In this document: in pieces, positions 1 through 8,143 of the stretch
Layout of the letters: every line of letters starts with the position of its first letter
Numbering within the stretch: position 1 is the stretch's first letter
Notes under the pieces: model-generated
Seen by the model: the letters and a program-made list of their open reading frames with translations, nothing else
Told to the model about the DNA's origin: nothing
Databases searched by the model: none
Origin: Streptomyces griseorubiginosus
GTDB taxonomy: Bacteria; Actinomycetota; Actinomycetes; Streptomycetales; Streptomycetaceae
NCBI RefSeq assembly: GCF_001514195.1
Contig: NZ_KQ948735.1
Location: forward strand, 547,413-611,412
Direction of reading: 5' to 3'
Length of the DNA: 64,000 nt
Made by a program: the position numbers and the translations under genes

Positions 1-906
1 CCGCGAGACCGGGGGGCCGGTTTTGGTGGGTCCGGCCTTGGTGAGGTCGGACGCAGGTGCGGGCGGCGGCTCTACGGCCGGGCTCGCAGGGGCTGCCTCC
101 GTGTCCGGCAACTGCCTGAGCAGCTCGTGCAGTTCACCGATCTCCGGCCGGGCTCCCGGGTCCTTGTCCAGGCAGCGTTCGGCGATGCTCCGCAGCGGTT
201 CCGCGACCCCGTCCAGGGCCGGCGGCTCGTACATCACCTGATAGCCCGTCAAGTAGGGGCTGCTGCCGTCGAAGGGGCGGCTGCCGGTGGCCGCGTAGAC
301 CAGCAGGGACCCCAGCGAGAAGACGTCCGAGGCGCCGGTGACCTCGCGGGGCGCGGCGAACTGCTCCGGGGACATGAAGGGCGGGGTGCCGATCAGCCGC
401 CCGGTCATGGTGAGCGCCTCGTTGTCGACGGCGTACGAGATGCCGAAGTCGATGACCCGGGGCCCGTCCTCGGCCATCAGGACATTGCTCGGCTTCAGGT
501 CCCGGTGGACCATGCCGACCCGGTGGATGTCCCGCAGCGCCTCGACGAGGCCCAGCGCGAGCACCCGCAGCGCGCCGCCGCGCAGCGGGCCGTCCTGGGC
601 CACGATGTCCGCGAGGGTGCGGCCCGGGACGTACAGGGTCGCCATCCACGGCTGCGGGGCGTCCGGGTCCGCGTCCACCACCGGGGCCGTGAACGCCCCG
701 CTGACCCGGCGGGCCGCCGCGACCTCCTGACGGAAGCGGGTGCGGAACTCCTCGTCCAGCGCGAACGCGGGGTGCACCAGCTTGACGGCGACCCGCCGCC
801 CGGACTCCGAACGGCCCAGGTAGACGACCCCCATGCCGCCGCTGCCCAGCCGGTCGACCAGCGTGTAGCCGCCGATTGACGCCGGATCGCCGGGAGTCAG
901 CGGCAT
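1..906 (-). CDS. Serine/threonine protein kinase, PknB-like (3' end outside window)
   Basis: The reading frame is open from an ATG at 906 to the first base of the window, giving 302 residues and continuing outside. It is a eukaryotic-type Ser/Thr kinase domain: glycine loop GSGGMGVVYLG at about residues 21-31, ATP-binding Lys in VAVK at 42, catalytic loop HRDLKPSNV, DFG motif in DFGIS and the SPEQF segment that follows the activation loop. After about residue 250 it becomes Pro/Ala/Thr-rich, as in the juxtamembrane linker of Streptomyces Pkn proteins; the transmembrane helix and any sensor domain would be beyond the edge. It presumably phosphorylates regulatory or cell-envelope proteins. The kinase assignment is firm; the sensor type is unknown. 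Confidence 0.9.
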   Translation of the reverse strand, partial: MPLTPGDPASIGGYTLVDRLGSGGMGVVYLGRSESGRRVAVKLVHPAFALDEEFRTRFRQEVAAARRVSGAFTAPVVDADPDAPQPWMATLYVPGRTLADIVAQDGPLRGGALRVLALGLVEALRDIHRVGMVHRDLKPSNVLMAEDGPRVIDFGISYAVDNEALTMTGRLIGTPPFMSPEQFAAPREVTGASDVFSLGSLLVYAATGSRPFDGSSPYLTGYQVMYEPPALDGVAEPLRSIAERCLDKDPGARPEIGELHELLRQLPDTEAAPASPAVEPPPAPASDLTKAGPTKTGPPVSR

Positions 907-972
907 CGCGGGTCACCTTCCAGGGACGAGTGCTCGAAATGTCAGGGTGTTCGAACTTTCAAGGACAGCAGG

Positions 973-3900
973 CTAGCGGCCGGGCGCCGGCACCGGGGCG
1001 ACCGGTACGCCCCCGGCCGACGTCCCCAGCAGTCTCAGCCGTACGTCCCCGGGCCCGGACTCCGTCGTCCCGTCCGAAAGGACCGCCAGGGCAAGGGTGT
1101 TGGTGCCCCGGGTGCGCAGGATGCCGTTGGGCAGCACGAAGGTGTGCTGCGGTCCCACGTCGTTGATGTACTGGCCCATGTTCCAGCCGTTGAGGAAGAT
1201 CTGGACGCGGTAGGCGCGCTTCGGGTCGTCGTCGAGGACGAGGCCGACGGAGGCGTCGATGTCGGCGTCCACGGCGAGCCGGAACGTCGTCCGGTACCAG
1301 GTGACCCCCTGGCGCCGGTCGGCGCGCGGCAGTTCGGCGGGCTCCCAGTGCTCCTCGGCGAAGCCCGGCAGGTGCCAGCCCTTGCGCTCCCCGTACAGCC
1401 CGCCGTTGTTGAGCGGCCCGCGCACCGGGTCCGGTGCCGTCTCGCCCTGGATGCGCCAACGCGCCTTCGGGGAACCGCCCTTGAAGGAGACGCCCGTCAA
1501 CCCCCGGGCCGCCTTGTGGGAGTCGGCCGACCTGCCGTCCATGTCGTGCGCCATGCGCCGGACCAGGACCGACAGCACGCGGGGCGACTGCCCGGTGGGC
1601 GGTGGCGTGTCGAAGGTGGCCGTGGCCGTCCAACTGCCCTTCCGGACAGTGGACTTGTCCGGCACCGGCATCCTGTGCGTGCCCAGCGGCTCCCCGTCCA
1701 GCCACGCCATCAGCAGCCCCTGCGTGCCCGTGCTGTAGGTCAGCGAGACCGACTCCAGGTCCGCCGCGTCCGTCAGCCGTCCCCGGTACCAGACGTCGCC
1801 GTAGTGGAAGCCGTAGTCGTCGGCGAACAGCACCGGCCCGCCCTTGGGGACCGGGGTGAGGCTGTACGAGCCGGTGCGGTCGGCCGGTGTCCAGCCGGAG
1901 TCGTCGTAGTCCGGGAGCACCTCGAAGTTCTCGGTACGGCTCCGCCAGCCGTCCAGCGCGGGCAGCCGCACCTCGCCCACGGCGGGGATGGGCAGCTGCC
2001 CCGGGACGGCCGGCATCTCGGCCCGCAGGCTGCCCATGGGGGTGATCGAGGTGCGCAGCGGACGACCGTTCCAGGTGATCTGGCCGAGACCGCGCGGCCC
2101 CCACACCTCCAGGCCCGTGCCCTCGACGGTGTCACCGGTCAGATGGGCGGTCACGCCGTCCAGGCGGGCCTCGCGCAGCAGCGAGGGGCCGTACACCAGG
2201 ACCGTGCCGGTCGGGGTGTCGAACGGGAACAGCCGCAGCGCGCCGGGGTCGTCGGCGAAGATCAGCAGCAGCGGGGTGTCGCCGCCGGTGCCGCCGCCCT
2301 CGATCCGCACCCGGGCGAGGCCCCCGACGCCGATCGGCGTGGTGATCCTCAGGACCCCGAGGTCGTAGTTCCACGCGGGTTCGGCGTCGCCCCGGGTGAC
2401 CAGCGGCTCCTCCGGGCACTGCAGGAGCACCTGCGCCATCTCGCCGTGCGGGGCCGTGAAGACGGCCACGTCCAGCCGGCCGACCTTGAGACACATCATC
2501 GGCTGCGCGGTGGCGAACTTGAGCGTGCGGCCGCCCAGTTGAAGGTTCGCGGTGAACAGCCGCGCGTCATGGGCGGCGACGGTGAAGGCCACGTCGATCC
2601 CGGCGTCAGGGATGGTCGTGGTGATCGGCGCGTCGGTGTCGTTGCGCACCACGTACACATGCGAGCCGGTGTCCGGGTTGGTCAGGTGGTACACCTTCAG
2701 CCGCTCGTCGGCGGCCCGCACCGGGTCCGCCCGGTCCAGCTTGGCGAAGTCCGGCACGGTCCGCAGCAGATGGCCGAGCTGGTGCGTCGGGGCGAGCTTC
2801 GGCGTCTGCCTGCGGGCCTCGTCGATCGCCGCCCCGTAGTCGTACGACGTGTAGACCTGCGGCGCTGGCAGCCAGCCCCACGAGGTGCCGCCGAAGGTCA
2901 TGTAGACGTTGTGCACGGTGATGCCGTTGGCCAGGTTGGTCAGCTGGAAGCGCCGCTCGTAGGCCGCGTCCCGGCTGTACCGGGCCTCGGCGTACCCCTT
3001 GCCGTCGAAGGTGGCCCCGCCCCAGGAGTCGAACCAGCCCCCGCCGAACTCCGGGATGAACCCGGGCGTGCGCGGACTGGCCGTCGCCCCGCCCTTGATC
3101 CCGCCCTCCCCGAAGTGCCCCCAGTCCGGAGGCACTTCACCGGGATCGGGGTAGCCGTCGAAGCCGTACAGCCAACCGTGCTCCTCGCCGCCGGTGTTGA
3201 AGGAGCCGGGGGCCCAGTAGCCGTTGCGGCCCTTGTCGTTGTGGAACAGCGGCACGTCGATCCCGTCGGCGCGCACCTTCTTGTAGAGGTGGGACATGTA
3301 GTCCTGGCCGAGCGGCTCGTCGACGAAGGCGTCGTACTCGTTCTCGATCTGGTAGAGCAGGACGGTGCCCCGGCCCCTGGTGAACAGGTGCCGGGCGGCG
3401 ATGGCGTTCACCGCGGTCAGCCACTCGTCGACGTACGACAGGTAGGTCGGGTCGGAGGTGCGGGCCCGGCCCGCGGTCGCCGTGAGCCAGCCGGGGAAGC
3501 CGCCGCCGTCGACCTCGGCGTTGATGTACGGGCCCGGGCGCAGGATCACGTACAGGCCGGTCTCGGTGGCGGTGCGCAGGAACAGGTCGAGGTCGCGGAC
3601 ACCGGTGAAGTCGTACTGGCCGGGGCCGGGGGAGTGGTAGTTCCAGGCCACGTACACGCTCACCGCGTTGAAGCCGTGCGCGCGCATCTTCTGGAGGACG
3701 TCCCGCCACAGCGACGGGCTCGGCAGCCGGAAGGGGTGCATCTCGCCGGACCACAGCACCAGGCGGCGGCCGTCGACCAGCAGCGAGTACCCGTCGAAGC
3801 CCACCGTGTGCCGGGCCCGGTCGGCGGCGGGCGCGCCCGGCGCGGGCCCGGTGGGCACGCTGTGGGAGGCATACGCCCGGGTGGTCTCCCCACCACTGCC

Positions 3901-4041
3901 GCTCAGCGCGAAGCCGAGCGCCGTGGTGCCGGCGAGGGCGCTGAATGTACGTCTGCTCAGCTCCAAGGGAGCGCCTCCTGGTCGTGCCTGTCCTCGTGTC
4001 CGTGCCCGGCCCGTTCGCCGGGCTGTGAGTGGTGAGGCCAT
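973..4041 (-). CDS. Tat-exported GH35 beta-galactosidase
   Basis: 1022 residues from the ATG at 4041; a longer frame exists upstream but would run into the divergent regulator. Twin arginines at 30-31 (SRRTFSALAG) followed by a hydrophobic stretch indicate a Tat signal. The catalytic (beta/alpha)8 domain begins near residue 60 (GEMHPFRLP, VYVAWNYHSP). The family acid/base Glu sits in QIENEY near residue 232 and the nucleophile Glu in IPEFGGGW near 330. The C-terminal half matches the beta-sandwich and jelly-roll domains of large GH35 enzymes. It should release terminal galactose from extracellular beta-galactosides. Only 45 bp separate it from the divergent Rrf2-type gene, so shared control is likely. 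It may provide galactose for the sugar operons at 15-29 kb, which is inference. Confidence 0.9.
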   Translation of the reverse strand: MASPLTARRTGRARTRGQARPGGAPLELSRRTFSALAGTTALGFALSGSGGETTRAYASHSVPTGPAPGAPAADRARHTVGFDGYSLLVDGRRLVLWSGEMHPFRLPSPSLWRDVLQKMRAHGFNAVSVYVAWNYHSPGPGQYDFTGVRDLDLFLRTATETGLYVILRPGPYINAEVDGGGFPGWLTATAGRARTSDPTYLSYVDEWLTAVNAIAARHLFTRGRGTVLLYQIENEYDAFVDEPLGQDYMSHLYKKVRADGIDVPLFHNDKGRNGYWAPGSFNTGGEEHGWLYGFDGYPDPGEVPPDWGHFGEGGIKGGATASPRTPGFIPEFGGGWFDSWGGATFDGKGYAEARYSRDAAYERRFQLTNLANGITVHNVYMTFGGTSWGWLPAPQVYTSYDYGAAIDEARRQTPKLAPTHQLGHLLRTVPDFAKLDRADPVRAADERLKVYHLTNPDTGSHVYVVRNDTDAPITTTIPDAGIDVAFTVAAHDARLFTANLQLGGRTLKFATAQPMMCLKVGRLDVAVFTAPHGEMAQVLLQCPEEPLVTRGDAEPAWNYDLGVLRITTPIGVGGLARVRIEGGGTGGDTPLLLIFADDPGALRLFPFDTPTGTVLVYGPSLLREARLDGVTAHLTGDTVEGTGLEVWGPRGLGQITWNGRPLRTSITPMGSLRAEMPAVPGQLPIPAVGEVRLPALDGWRSRTENFEVLPDYDDSGWTPADRTGSYSLTPVPKGGPVLFADDYGFHYGDVWYRGRLTDAADLESVSLTYSTGTQGLLMAWLDGEPLGTHRMPVPDKSTVRKGSWTATATFDTPPPTGQSPRVLSVLVRRMAHDMDGRSADSHKAARGLTGVSFKGGSPKARWRIQGETAPDPVRGPLNNGGLYGERKGWHLPGFAEEHWEPAELPRADRRQGVTWYRTTFRLAVDADIDASVGLVLDDDPKRAYRVQIFLNGWNMGQYINDVGPQHTFVLPNGILRTRGTNTLALAVLSDGTTESGPGDVRLRLLGTSAGGVPVAPVPAPGR

Positions 4042-4049
4042 TGTGGTGT

Positions 4050-4066
4050 GGCCATTCTCTATGGCC
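4050..4066. promoter_or_regulatory. 17-bp palindrome in the GH35/Rrf2 divergent spacer
   Basis: GGCCAT-TCTCT-ATGGCC is a perfect inverted repeat (6-bp arms, 5-nt centre) in the middle of the 45-bp gap between two divergent start codons. Position and symmetry fit an operator through which the Rrf2-type protein could control itself and the beta-galactosidase. Binding is inferred. Confidence 0.5.
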
Positions 4067-4086
4067 GGACGCCGCACAATTGTCGT

Positions 4087-4545
4087 ATGAGGATCTCTGC
4101 GCGGGCGGACTACGCGGTACGGGCGGTGCTGGAGCTTGCCGTGCGGCAGGGCACGGAGCCGGTGAAGGCCGAGGCCATCGCCGCTGTCCAGGACATTCCG
4201 CACAAGTTCCTGGAGGGGATCCTCGGCGATCTCAGGCGGGGCGGGATCGTCGACAGCAGGCGGGGCGGGGGCGGCGGCTACCGGCTCGCGCGCGACGCCT
4301 CGGCCATCACGGTCGCGGATGTCATCCGGACGGTGGACGGCCCGATCGTGTCGGTGCGCGGCGAGCGCCCCACCGGTCTGGAGTACACCGGCTCCGCCCA
4401 GCCGCTGCTCCCGCTGTGGATCGCGCTGCGCGCCAACGTCCGCAAGATCCTGGAGGGCGTCACCATCGCCGACATCGCGGGCGACGCGCTCCCCGAGCCG
4501 GTGCAGCGCCTCGCGGCGGAACCGGCGGCCTGGGAGAACCCGTAG
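4087..4545 (+). CDS. Rrf2-family transcriptional regulator (cysteine-free)
   Basis: 152 residues from the ATG at 4087. The N-terminal winged helix is typical of Rrf2 proteins (RISARADYAVRAVLELA at the start, DIPHKFLEGILGDLRRGGIV in the recognition region, then the GGGGGYRLAR wing). Iron-sulfur members such as IscR and NsrR carry three cysteines in the C-terminal part; this protein has no cysteine at all, so it cannot hold a Cys-ligated cluster and more likely senses a small ligand or partner protein, as CymR does. It is divergent from the GH35 gene across 45 bp. No Shine-Dalgarno precedes the ATG, so the transcript may be leaderless. Family assignment is secure; the signal is unknown. Confidence 0.85.
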   Translation: MRISARADYAVRAVLELAVRQGTEPVKAEAIAAVQDIPHKFLEGILGDLRRGGIVDSRRGGGGGYRLARDASAITVADVIRTVDGPIVSVRGERPTGLEYTGSAQPLLPLWIALRANVRKILEGVTIADIAGDALPEPVQRLAAEPAAWENP

Positions 4546-4568
4546 GGCGCAGCAGTCAGTTTGCGTTC

Positions 4569-4619
4569 AACTCCAGCCACTTACACGTGAGTTCGGCCAT
4601 CGCGGGAATGGCTGGAGTT
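4569..4619. repeat. 11-bp inverted repeat upstream of the DUF4360 gene
   Basis: AACTCCAGCCA (4569-4579) is exactly repeated in reverse complement as TGGCTGGAGTT (4609-4619), 29 nt apart, in the 193-bp gap between the Rrf2 gene and the DUF4360 gene. It could be a terminator of the former or an operator or leader hairpin of the latter; there is no U-tract. Confidence 0.4.
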
Positions 4620-4738
4620 CGCCCTGGCATGCCCATGACGTGCTTCCTACGATTCCCTCGCCGCGGTGCTTCACAGAAACCACACAGGTTCTCCACGCTT
4701 CAACATTCAGCGCCTTCAGCGCAGAGGAGAGACCCCCC

Positions 4739-5389
4739 ATGGCCAGTGGACTGCTCCTGGGCGGCGCCGTCGCCGCCCTTCTCACCGCGGCGATACCCGC
4801 CCACAACCCGTCCGGCGGGTTCGTCGACCCGCCGCCGGACAAGATCGTCATCAACATCGCCACGGTGAACGGCTCCGGCTGTCCCGCGGGCACGGCGGCC
4901 GTCGCGGTCTCCGAGGACAACACCGCGTTCACGGTGACCTACAGCGACTACCTCGCCCAGGTCGGCGGCAACTCCGACCCCACCGCGTTCCGCAAGAACT
5001 GCCAGCTCAACCTGATCGTCCACGTCCCGTCGGGCTTCACCTACGCCATCGCCGAGGCGGACTACCGGGGCTTCGCCTCGCTCCAGTCCGGAGCGAGCGC
5101 CGTGCAGAGAGCCTCGTACTACTTCCAGGGCTCGTCCCAGACGGTCTTCAAGACCCACCCCTTCTCGGGCGCCCTCAACGACAACTGGCAGGCGACCGAC
5201 ACCACCGACTGGGCCCAGCTGGTCTGGGCGCCCTGCGGGGTCCAGCGCAACTTCAACATCAACACGGAGATCCGGGTCAACGCCGGCACCTCCTCGCCGT
5301 CCAAGGTCAGCTTCATGACGATGGACTCGACGGACGGCGACATCAGCACGATCTACCACATGGCGTGGAAGGAGTGCCCTGGCAAGTGA
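4739..5389 (+). CDS. Secreted DUF4360 protein
   Basis: 216 residues from the ATG at 4739, with GAGGAGA just upstream. The first ~22 residues are a hydrophobic export signal (SGLLLGGAVAALLTAAIPA). The mature part has the DUF4360 pattern: KIVINIATVNGSGCP near the N-terminus, a beta-rich central region and four cysteines (GSGC, KNC, APCG, KEC) positioned for two disulfides. The family is mostly fungal and streptomycete, small, extracellular and of unknown function. It is alone on this strand, with a strong hairpin behind it, so it is probably monocistronic. Export is well supported; function is unknown. Confidence 0.85.
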   Translation: MASGLLLGGAVAALLTAAIPAHNPSGGFVDPPPDKIVINIATVNGSGCPAGTAAVAVSEDNTAFTVTYSDYLAQVGGNSDPTAFRKNCQLNLIVHVPSGFTYAIAEADYRGFASLQSGASAVQRASYYFQGSSQTVFKTHPFSGALNDNWQATDTTDWAQLVWAPCGVQRNFNINTEIRVNAGTSSPSKVSFMTMDSTDGDISTIYHMAWKECPGK

Positions 5390-5399
5390 CGCTCTGAGA

Positions 5400-5441
5400 G
5401 GACGGCCCGCGGCCCGGAGGGTGACGGGTGGCGGGCCGTCC
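5400..5441 (+). terminator. Intrinsic-type terminator after DUF4360
   Basis: GGACGGCCCGC (5400-5410) pairs perfectly with GCGGGCCGTCC (5431-5441), 11 bp with a 20-nt loop, beginning 10 nt after the stop codon. No T-run, as usual in Streptomyces. Confidence 0.75.
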
Positions 5442-5510
5442 GTGCGGGTTGCGCCGTCGGACGGGGTGCGCGCGGTACCGTGCCGGGGCGTATGCCGACA
5501 AGGAGGGTAA

Positions 5511-5807
5511 ATGGGGCTTACCGTGCGGGTCGAACGGCGCATCGCGGAGGACTTTCCCGGCCGGGAGGGCGAGGTGGTGGGCGATCTCCTCACCGAGCTG
5601 GTCAACCACCTGACCGACCGGGGCGACCAGGAGGACAAGGAGCGCATCGCCGCGGCGACCCTGCTGTGCGGCCAGGGCCGGGTGGACCGCCTGCTCGACG
5701 CCGTCCAGCTGGCCAAGGAGGACTGGCGGGACGTCCTCGTCGGGGCGGGACTGGCGGACTCGGGATGGAAGGAGCGACTGGACGCGGACTTCGGTCCGGA
5801 GAGGTGA
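5511..5807 (+). CDS. Conserved hypothetical protein, 98 aa
   Basis: ATG at 5511 is preceded by an excellent ribosome site (AAGGAGGG, 3-4 nt away), which fixes the start. The 98-residue product is acidic, predicted all-helical and soluble (RRIAEDFPGREGEV, TLLCGQGRVDRLLDAVQLAKEDWRDVL) with no signal peptide or membrane segment. It resembles small Streptomyces proteins of unknown role; I recognise no named domain. It is convergent with the DUF397 gene, 27 bp away. Confidence 0.7.
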   Translation: MGLTVRVERRIAEDFPGREGEVVGDLLTELVNHLTDRGDQEDKERIAAATLLCGQGRVDRLLDAVQLAKEDWRDVLVGAGLADSGWKERLDADFGPER

Positions 5808-5834
5808 CGCCCGGGTGAACCGGCGCGGGCGCCG

Positions 5835-6035
5835 TCAGGCTCCTGCGCCCGGGTCACCCGCGAGGTGGGCGAGGAAGTCGGCCCACGGGGTCCGGGAAGC
5901 GGTGAGGTGGGGGCCGCGCGGGTTCTTGGAGTCGCGGACGTGGATGGTGGACGGGGTGAGGGCGACCTCTACGCAGTCGCCGGAACCGCTGCTGCTGTAG
6001 CTGCTCTTGAACCAGGCCGGTTCGGAGGTGCTCAT
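5835..6035 (-). CDS. DUF397 protein (WhiJ-associated small protein)
   Basis: 66 residues. It carries the DUF397 signature in order: WFKSSYSSSGSGDCVEVA, then HVRDSKNPRGPHL, then WADFLAHL. Such proteins are the small partner coded next to WhiJ-type helix-turn-helix regulators in actinomycetes. Its ATG overlaps the stop of the preceding regulator (ATGA, 6032-6035), so the two are translationally coupled and probably act as a pair. Family work suggests the small protein relieves DNA binding by its regulator during development; for this copy that is inference. Confidence 0.9.
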   Translation of the reverse strand: MSTSEPAWFKSSYSSSGSGDCVEVALTPSTIHVRDSKNPRGPHLTASRTPWADFLAHLAGDPGAGA

Positions 6036-6856
6036 AGATCTCCTCGCATCCGTCGCAAGAGGCTCACCGAGTCCGTGATGGAGAGCGCCTGGGAACGCAT
6101 CCTGGCATACCTGCTCTGGAGCGCGCTGATCACTTTGCGGTCGGAGATGAGCAACCCGCTCTCCGGCGCCTCGGTGTAGGCGAACCACCTGTTCTGCGGG
6201 GTCTCCAGCAACTGCATGGGCCCGTGCAGACCGGCGTGCGACGGCCGCACCAGCGGCATCACCTGGATCTCGACGTTCCGCAGCTCGGCGACCTCCAGCA
6301 GGTGATCGATGAGCTCTCGTGTCGTCCCCACTCCGCCTGTGCGGCGCAGGAGCACGTGTTCCTCGACGATGAAGCTGTACGCGGTGTTCGGCCGCTCCCT
6401 CAGCAGCCGTTGCCGTTCCGCCCGGGCCGTCCACTGCGTCTCGATCTGTTCGTCGTCCAGCAGCGGAAGCTCGTCGACGAATAGCTGCCGCGCGTACGCC
6501 TCCGTCTGCAACAGGTCCGGAACCAAACGGCATTCATACGTGTACAGCGTCATCGCGGACGCCTCCAGCCCCGCCCACTGCCGGAACCAGGCCGCCAGCC
6601 CCGGTTGCCGAGCCAGCTTCGGGAACGACTTGCGCAGCGCCCCCGTGTTCCCCGTCGCCTCCTCTCCCCGCTCCACAAGCACCACATCGGGCATCCTGCG
6701 GCCCAACTCCACCGACGCCACCGTGTGTTTGGAGAACCCCACCAGATCGCCGAACTCCTCCCGGCTCAACCCCTGATGCTCCCGCAGGGCTTGAAGCACC
6801 GCCCCGAACGTCCGCATGCTGTCCGAGGACTCCGGCTCACCGCCACCATCGACCAC
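6032..6856 (-). CDS. WhiJ-like XRE-family regulator (DUF5753)
   Basis: 274 residues. The N-terminal Xre-type helix-turn-helix (about residues 14-70) contains LSREEFGDLVGFSKHTVASVELGRR. The remainder is the DUF5753 domain seen in WhiJ-like proteins (AWFRQWAGLEASAMTLYTYE, LLQTEAYARQL, then MPLVRPSHAGLHGPMQLL). It overlaps the downstream DUF397 gene by 4 bp and is divergent from an AbaA-like ATPase gene. The three gene types recur together in dozens of Streptomyces loci and are linked to the timing of differentiation. A 27-bp palindrome in the divergent spacer is the obvious candidate operator. Which developmental signal it answers is unknown. Confidence 0.9.
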   Translation of the reverse strand: MVDGGGEPESSDSMRTFGAVLQALREHQGLSREEFGDLVGFSKHTVASVELGRRMPDVVLVERGEEATGNTGALRKSFPKLARQPGLAAWFRQWAGLEASAMTLYTYECRLVPDLLQTEAYARQLFVDELPLLDDEQIETQWTARAERQRLLRERPNTAYSFIVEEHVLLRRTGGVGTTRELIDHLLEVAELRNVEIQVMPLVRPSHAGLHGPMQLLETPQNRWFAYTEAPESGLLISDRKVISALQSRYARMRSQALSITDSVSLLRRMRGDL

Positions 6857-6915
6857 AGTCGGTCACCTCCCGGACCCATGGTCACGTTCCGTCACGCGTA
6901 CTGTCCAGCCCGTGA

Positions 6916-6942
6916 CCGCGTACGCTGCCGCAGCGTACGCGG
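6916..6942. promoter_or_regulatory. 27-bp perfect palindrome between WhiJ-like and AbaA-like genes
   Basis: CCGCGTACGCTG (6916-6927), spacer CCG, CAGCGTACGCGG (6931-6942): two 12-bp arms with no mismatch. It lies in the 122-bp divergent spacer, 36 nt before the ATPase start. Placement points to an operator for the helix-turn-helix protein; an RNA hairpin in the ATPase leader is the alternative. Confidence 0.6.
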
Positions 6943-6978
6943 CGCCGACCTGGAGAAGTCCCCGTCGGAGGCGCCAGA

Positions 6979-7464
6979 TTGAGCCCCATGACAGCACGAG
7001 CTCCGGTGACCGTACGTACGTTCACCCAGCGACTCAGCGCGACCCCGAGAGGCGCGCGCCTGGCCCGTCACCTCGCCCTGGACCAACTCCGCGCGTGGGG
7101 GCTGCCGTACGACACCCCGGTCGCCGAAGCGGTCGCGGTGATCGTGGCCGAGCTGGCCGCGAACGCGGTGACCCACGGCCGGGTTCCGGGGCGGGACTTC
7201 GAGCTACGGCTCTCCCTGGTGACCGGCAGTGTCCGCATCGAGGTCACCGACACCCGGGCCGAACCACTGCCCGCCGTACGGCCGTCGGAACCCCTCGGGG
7301 ACGGCGGCCGAGGTCTCCTCCTCGTGGAGGCACTCGCCGACCGGTGGGAGGTGCTCGACCGGGAACCACCGCCGGGCAAGACGGTGCGGGCGGAAGTGGA
7401 CGTGGTGGGGTGGCTGGGCCTGGTCGGCGTGGGCTGTCGGTCGGCTCAACGGCCGTGCACGTAG
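6979..7464 (+). CDS. AbaA-like / anti-sigma-type HATPase protein
   Basis: 161 residues if translation begins at TTG 6979, where CGGAGG lies about 7 nt upstream; an ATG at 6988 is 16 nt from it and less well placed. It is a GHKL-fold ATP-binding domain of the RsbW type: N-box AVIVAELAANAVTHG, G1 region RIEVTDTRAE, G2 region GDGGRGLLLVEALADRW. Such stand-alone domains bind or phosphorylate sigma-factor antagonists, or, next to WhiJ-like pairs, form the third member of the developmental trio. It is divergent from the WhiJ-like gene and overlaps the 3' end of the convergent gene by 19 bp. The ATP-binding fold is certain, the partner unknown. Confidence 0.85.
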   Translation: MSPMTARAPVTVRTFTQRLSATPRGARLARHLALDQLRAWGLPYDTPVAEAVAVIVAELAANAVTHGRVPGRDFELRLSLVTGSVRIEVTDTRAEPLPAVRPSEPLGDGGRGLLLVEALADRWEVLDREPPPGKTVRAEVDVVGWLGLVGVGCRSAQRPCT

Positions 7465-7931
7465 GCGGAGCCCGCGATCCGCAGCGCGGTGTGGGCGGCT
7501 CGGCACTGTTCCCGGGCGGTCTCCAGGGCTGCCTCCACCTCGGGTGAGAACCGGCCGTCGGTCACCGGGCCCAGGACGATGTCCGGCAGTTGCACGGCCG
7601 TTCGCCACGCGGTCTCGGCGGCAGTCAGAAGCTCCGGGTCCGAGACGACGAGGAGGCCGACCCGGTCGCGGGCGACCGTGGCCGCGCTGCGCGTCGTCGC
7701 CAGGGCGGTCCGGTCTTCCGCTGTCTCGGCGGCGCCGGTGCGCCGGGACTCGACGGACAACCAGTGCACTTCACGGTGCCGGACGATCGCCTCCAGCAGT
7801 TGCGCGACGGCGTGCGTCACGTCCTGGCGGTGTGCGTGCTCCCGGGCCTGCCGGTCCCCTGACCGCTGGGCGTAGCCCGCCAGGGCGACACCGGCGAGGG
7901 TGCCGAGGACGGCGACGATCGTGGACCACAT
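7446..7931 (-). CDS. Membrane-anchored hypothetical protein, 161 aa
   Basis: ATG at 7931. One N-terminal hydrophobic helix (TIVAVLGTLAGVALAGYA, residues 4-21) is followed by a charged helical region (RQAREHAHRQDVTHAVAQLLEAIVRHREVHW) and Ala-rich helices, so it is probably a single-pass protein with a cytoplasmic helical bundle. Related short proteins are common in Streptomyces but I know of no function. Its 3' end overlaps the AbaA-like gene by 19 bp, tail to tail. Confidence 0.65.
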   Translation of the reverse strand: MWSTIVAVLGTLAGVALAGYAQRSGDRQAREHAHRQDVTHAVAQLLEAIVRHREVHWLSVESRRTGAAETAEDRTALATTRSAATVARDRVGLLVVSDPELLTAAETAWRTAVQLPDIVLGPVTDGRFSPEVEAALETAREQCRAAHTALRIAGSAYVHGR

Positions 7932-8143
7932 CTACGGCTCCAGGGGGTGCGGCGGGATCCGCGCCAGGGTGGTGGGCGACGGGCAGTATGGCAGGGCGAT
8001 CAAGGCGGCGAGTCCGGCGATGGCCGGTTCCGTCCCTCCTCCGGGGCTCACCCCCGTACCCCTTACACCCGAGGTAATCGCCCCGCCGCGTCCCCCGTGC
8101 CAGGCTCGTCCCCGCACCCAGCCGGACCACGACGGAGGACACC

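Noticed and set aside
1144..4035. 963-residue open frame opposite the GH35 gene
   Set aside because: Antisense shadow created by high GC; composition is Arg/Gly/Val-rich with no recognisable domain, while the opposite strand encodes a full enzyme.
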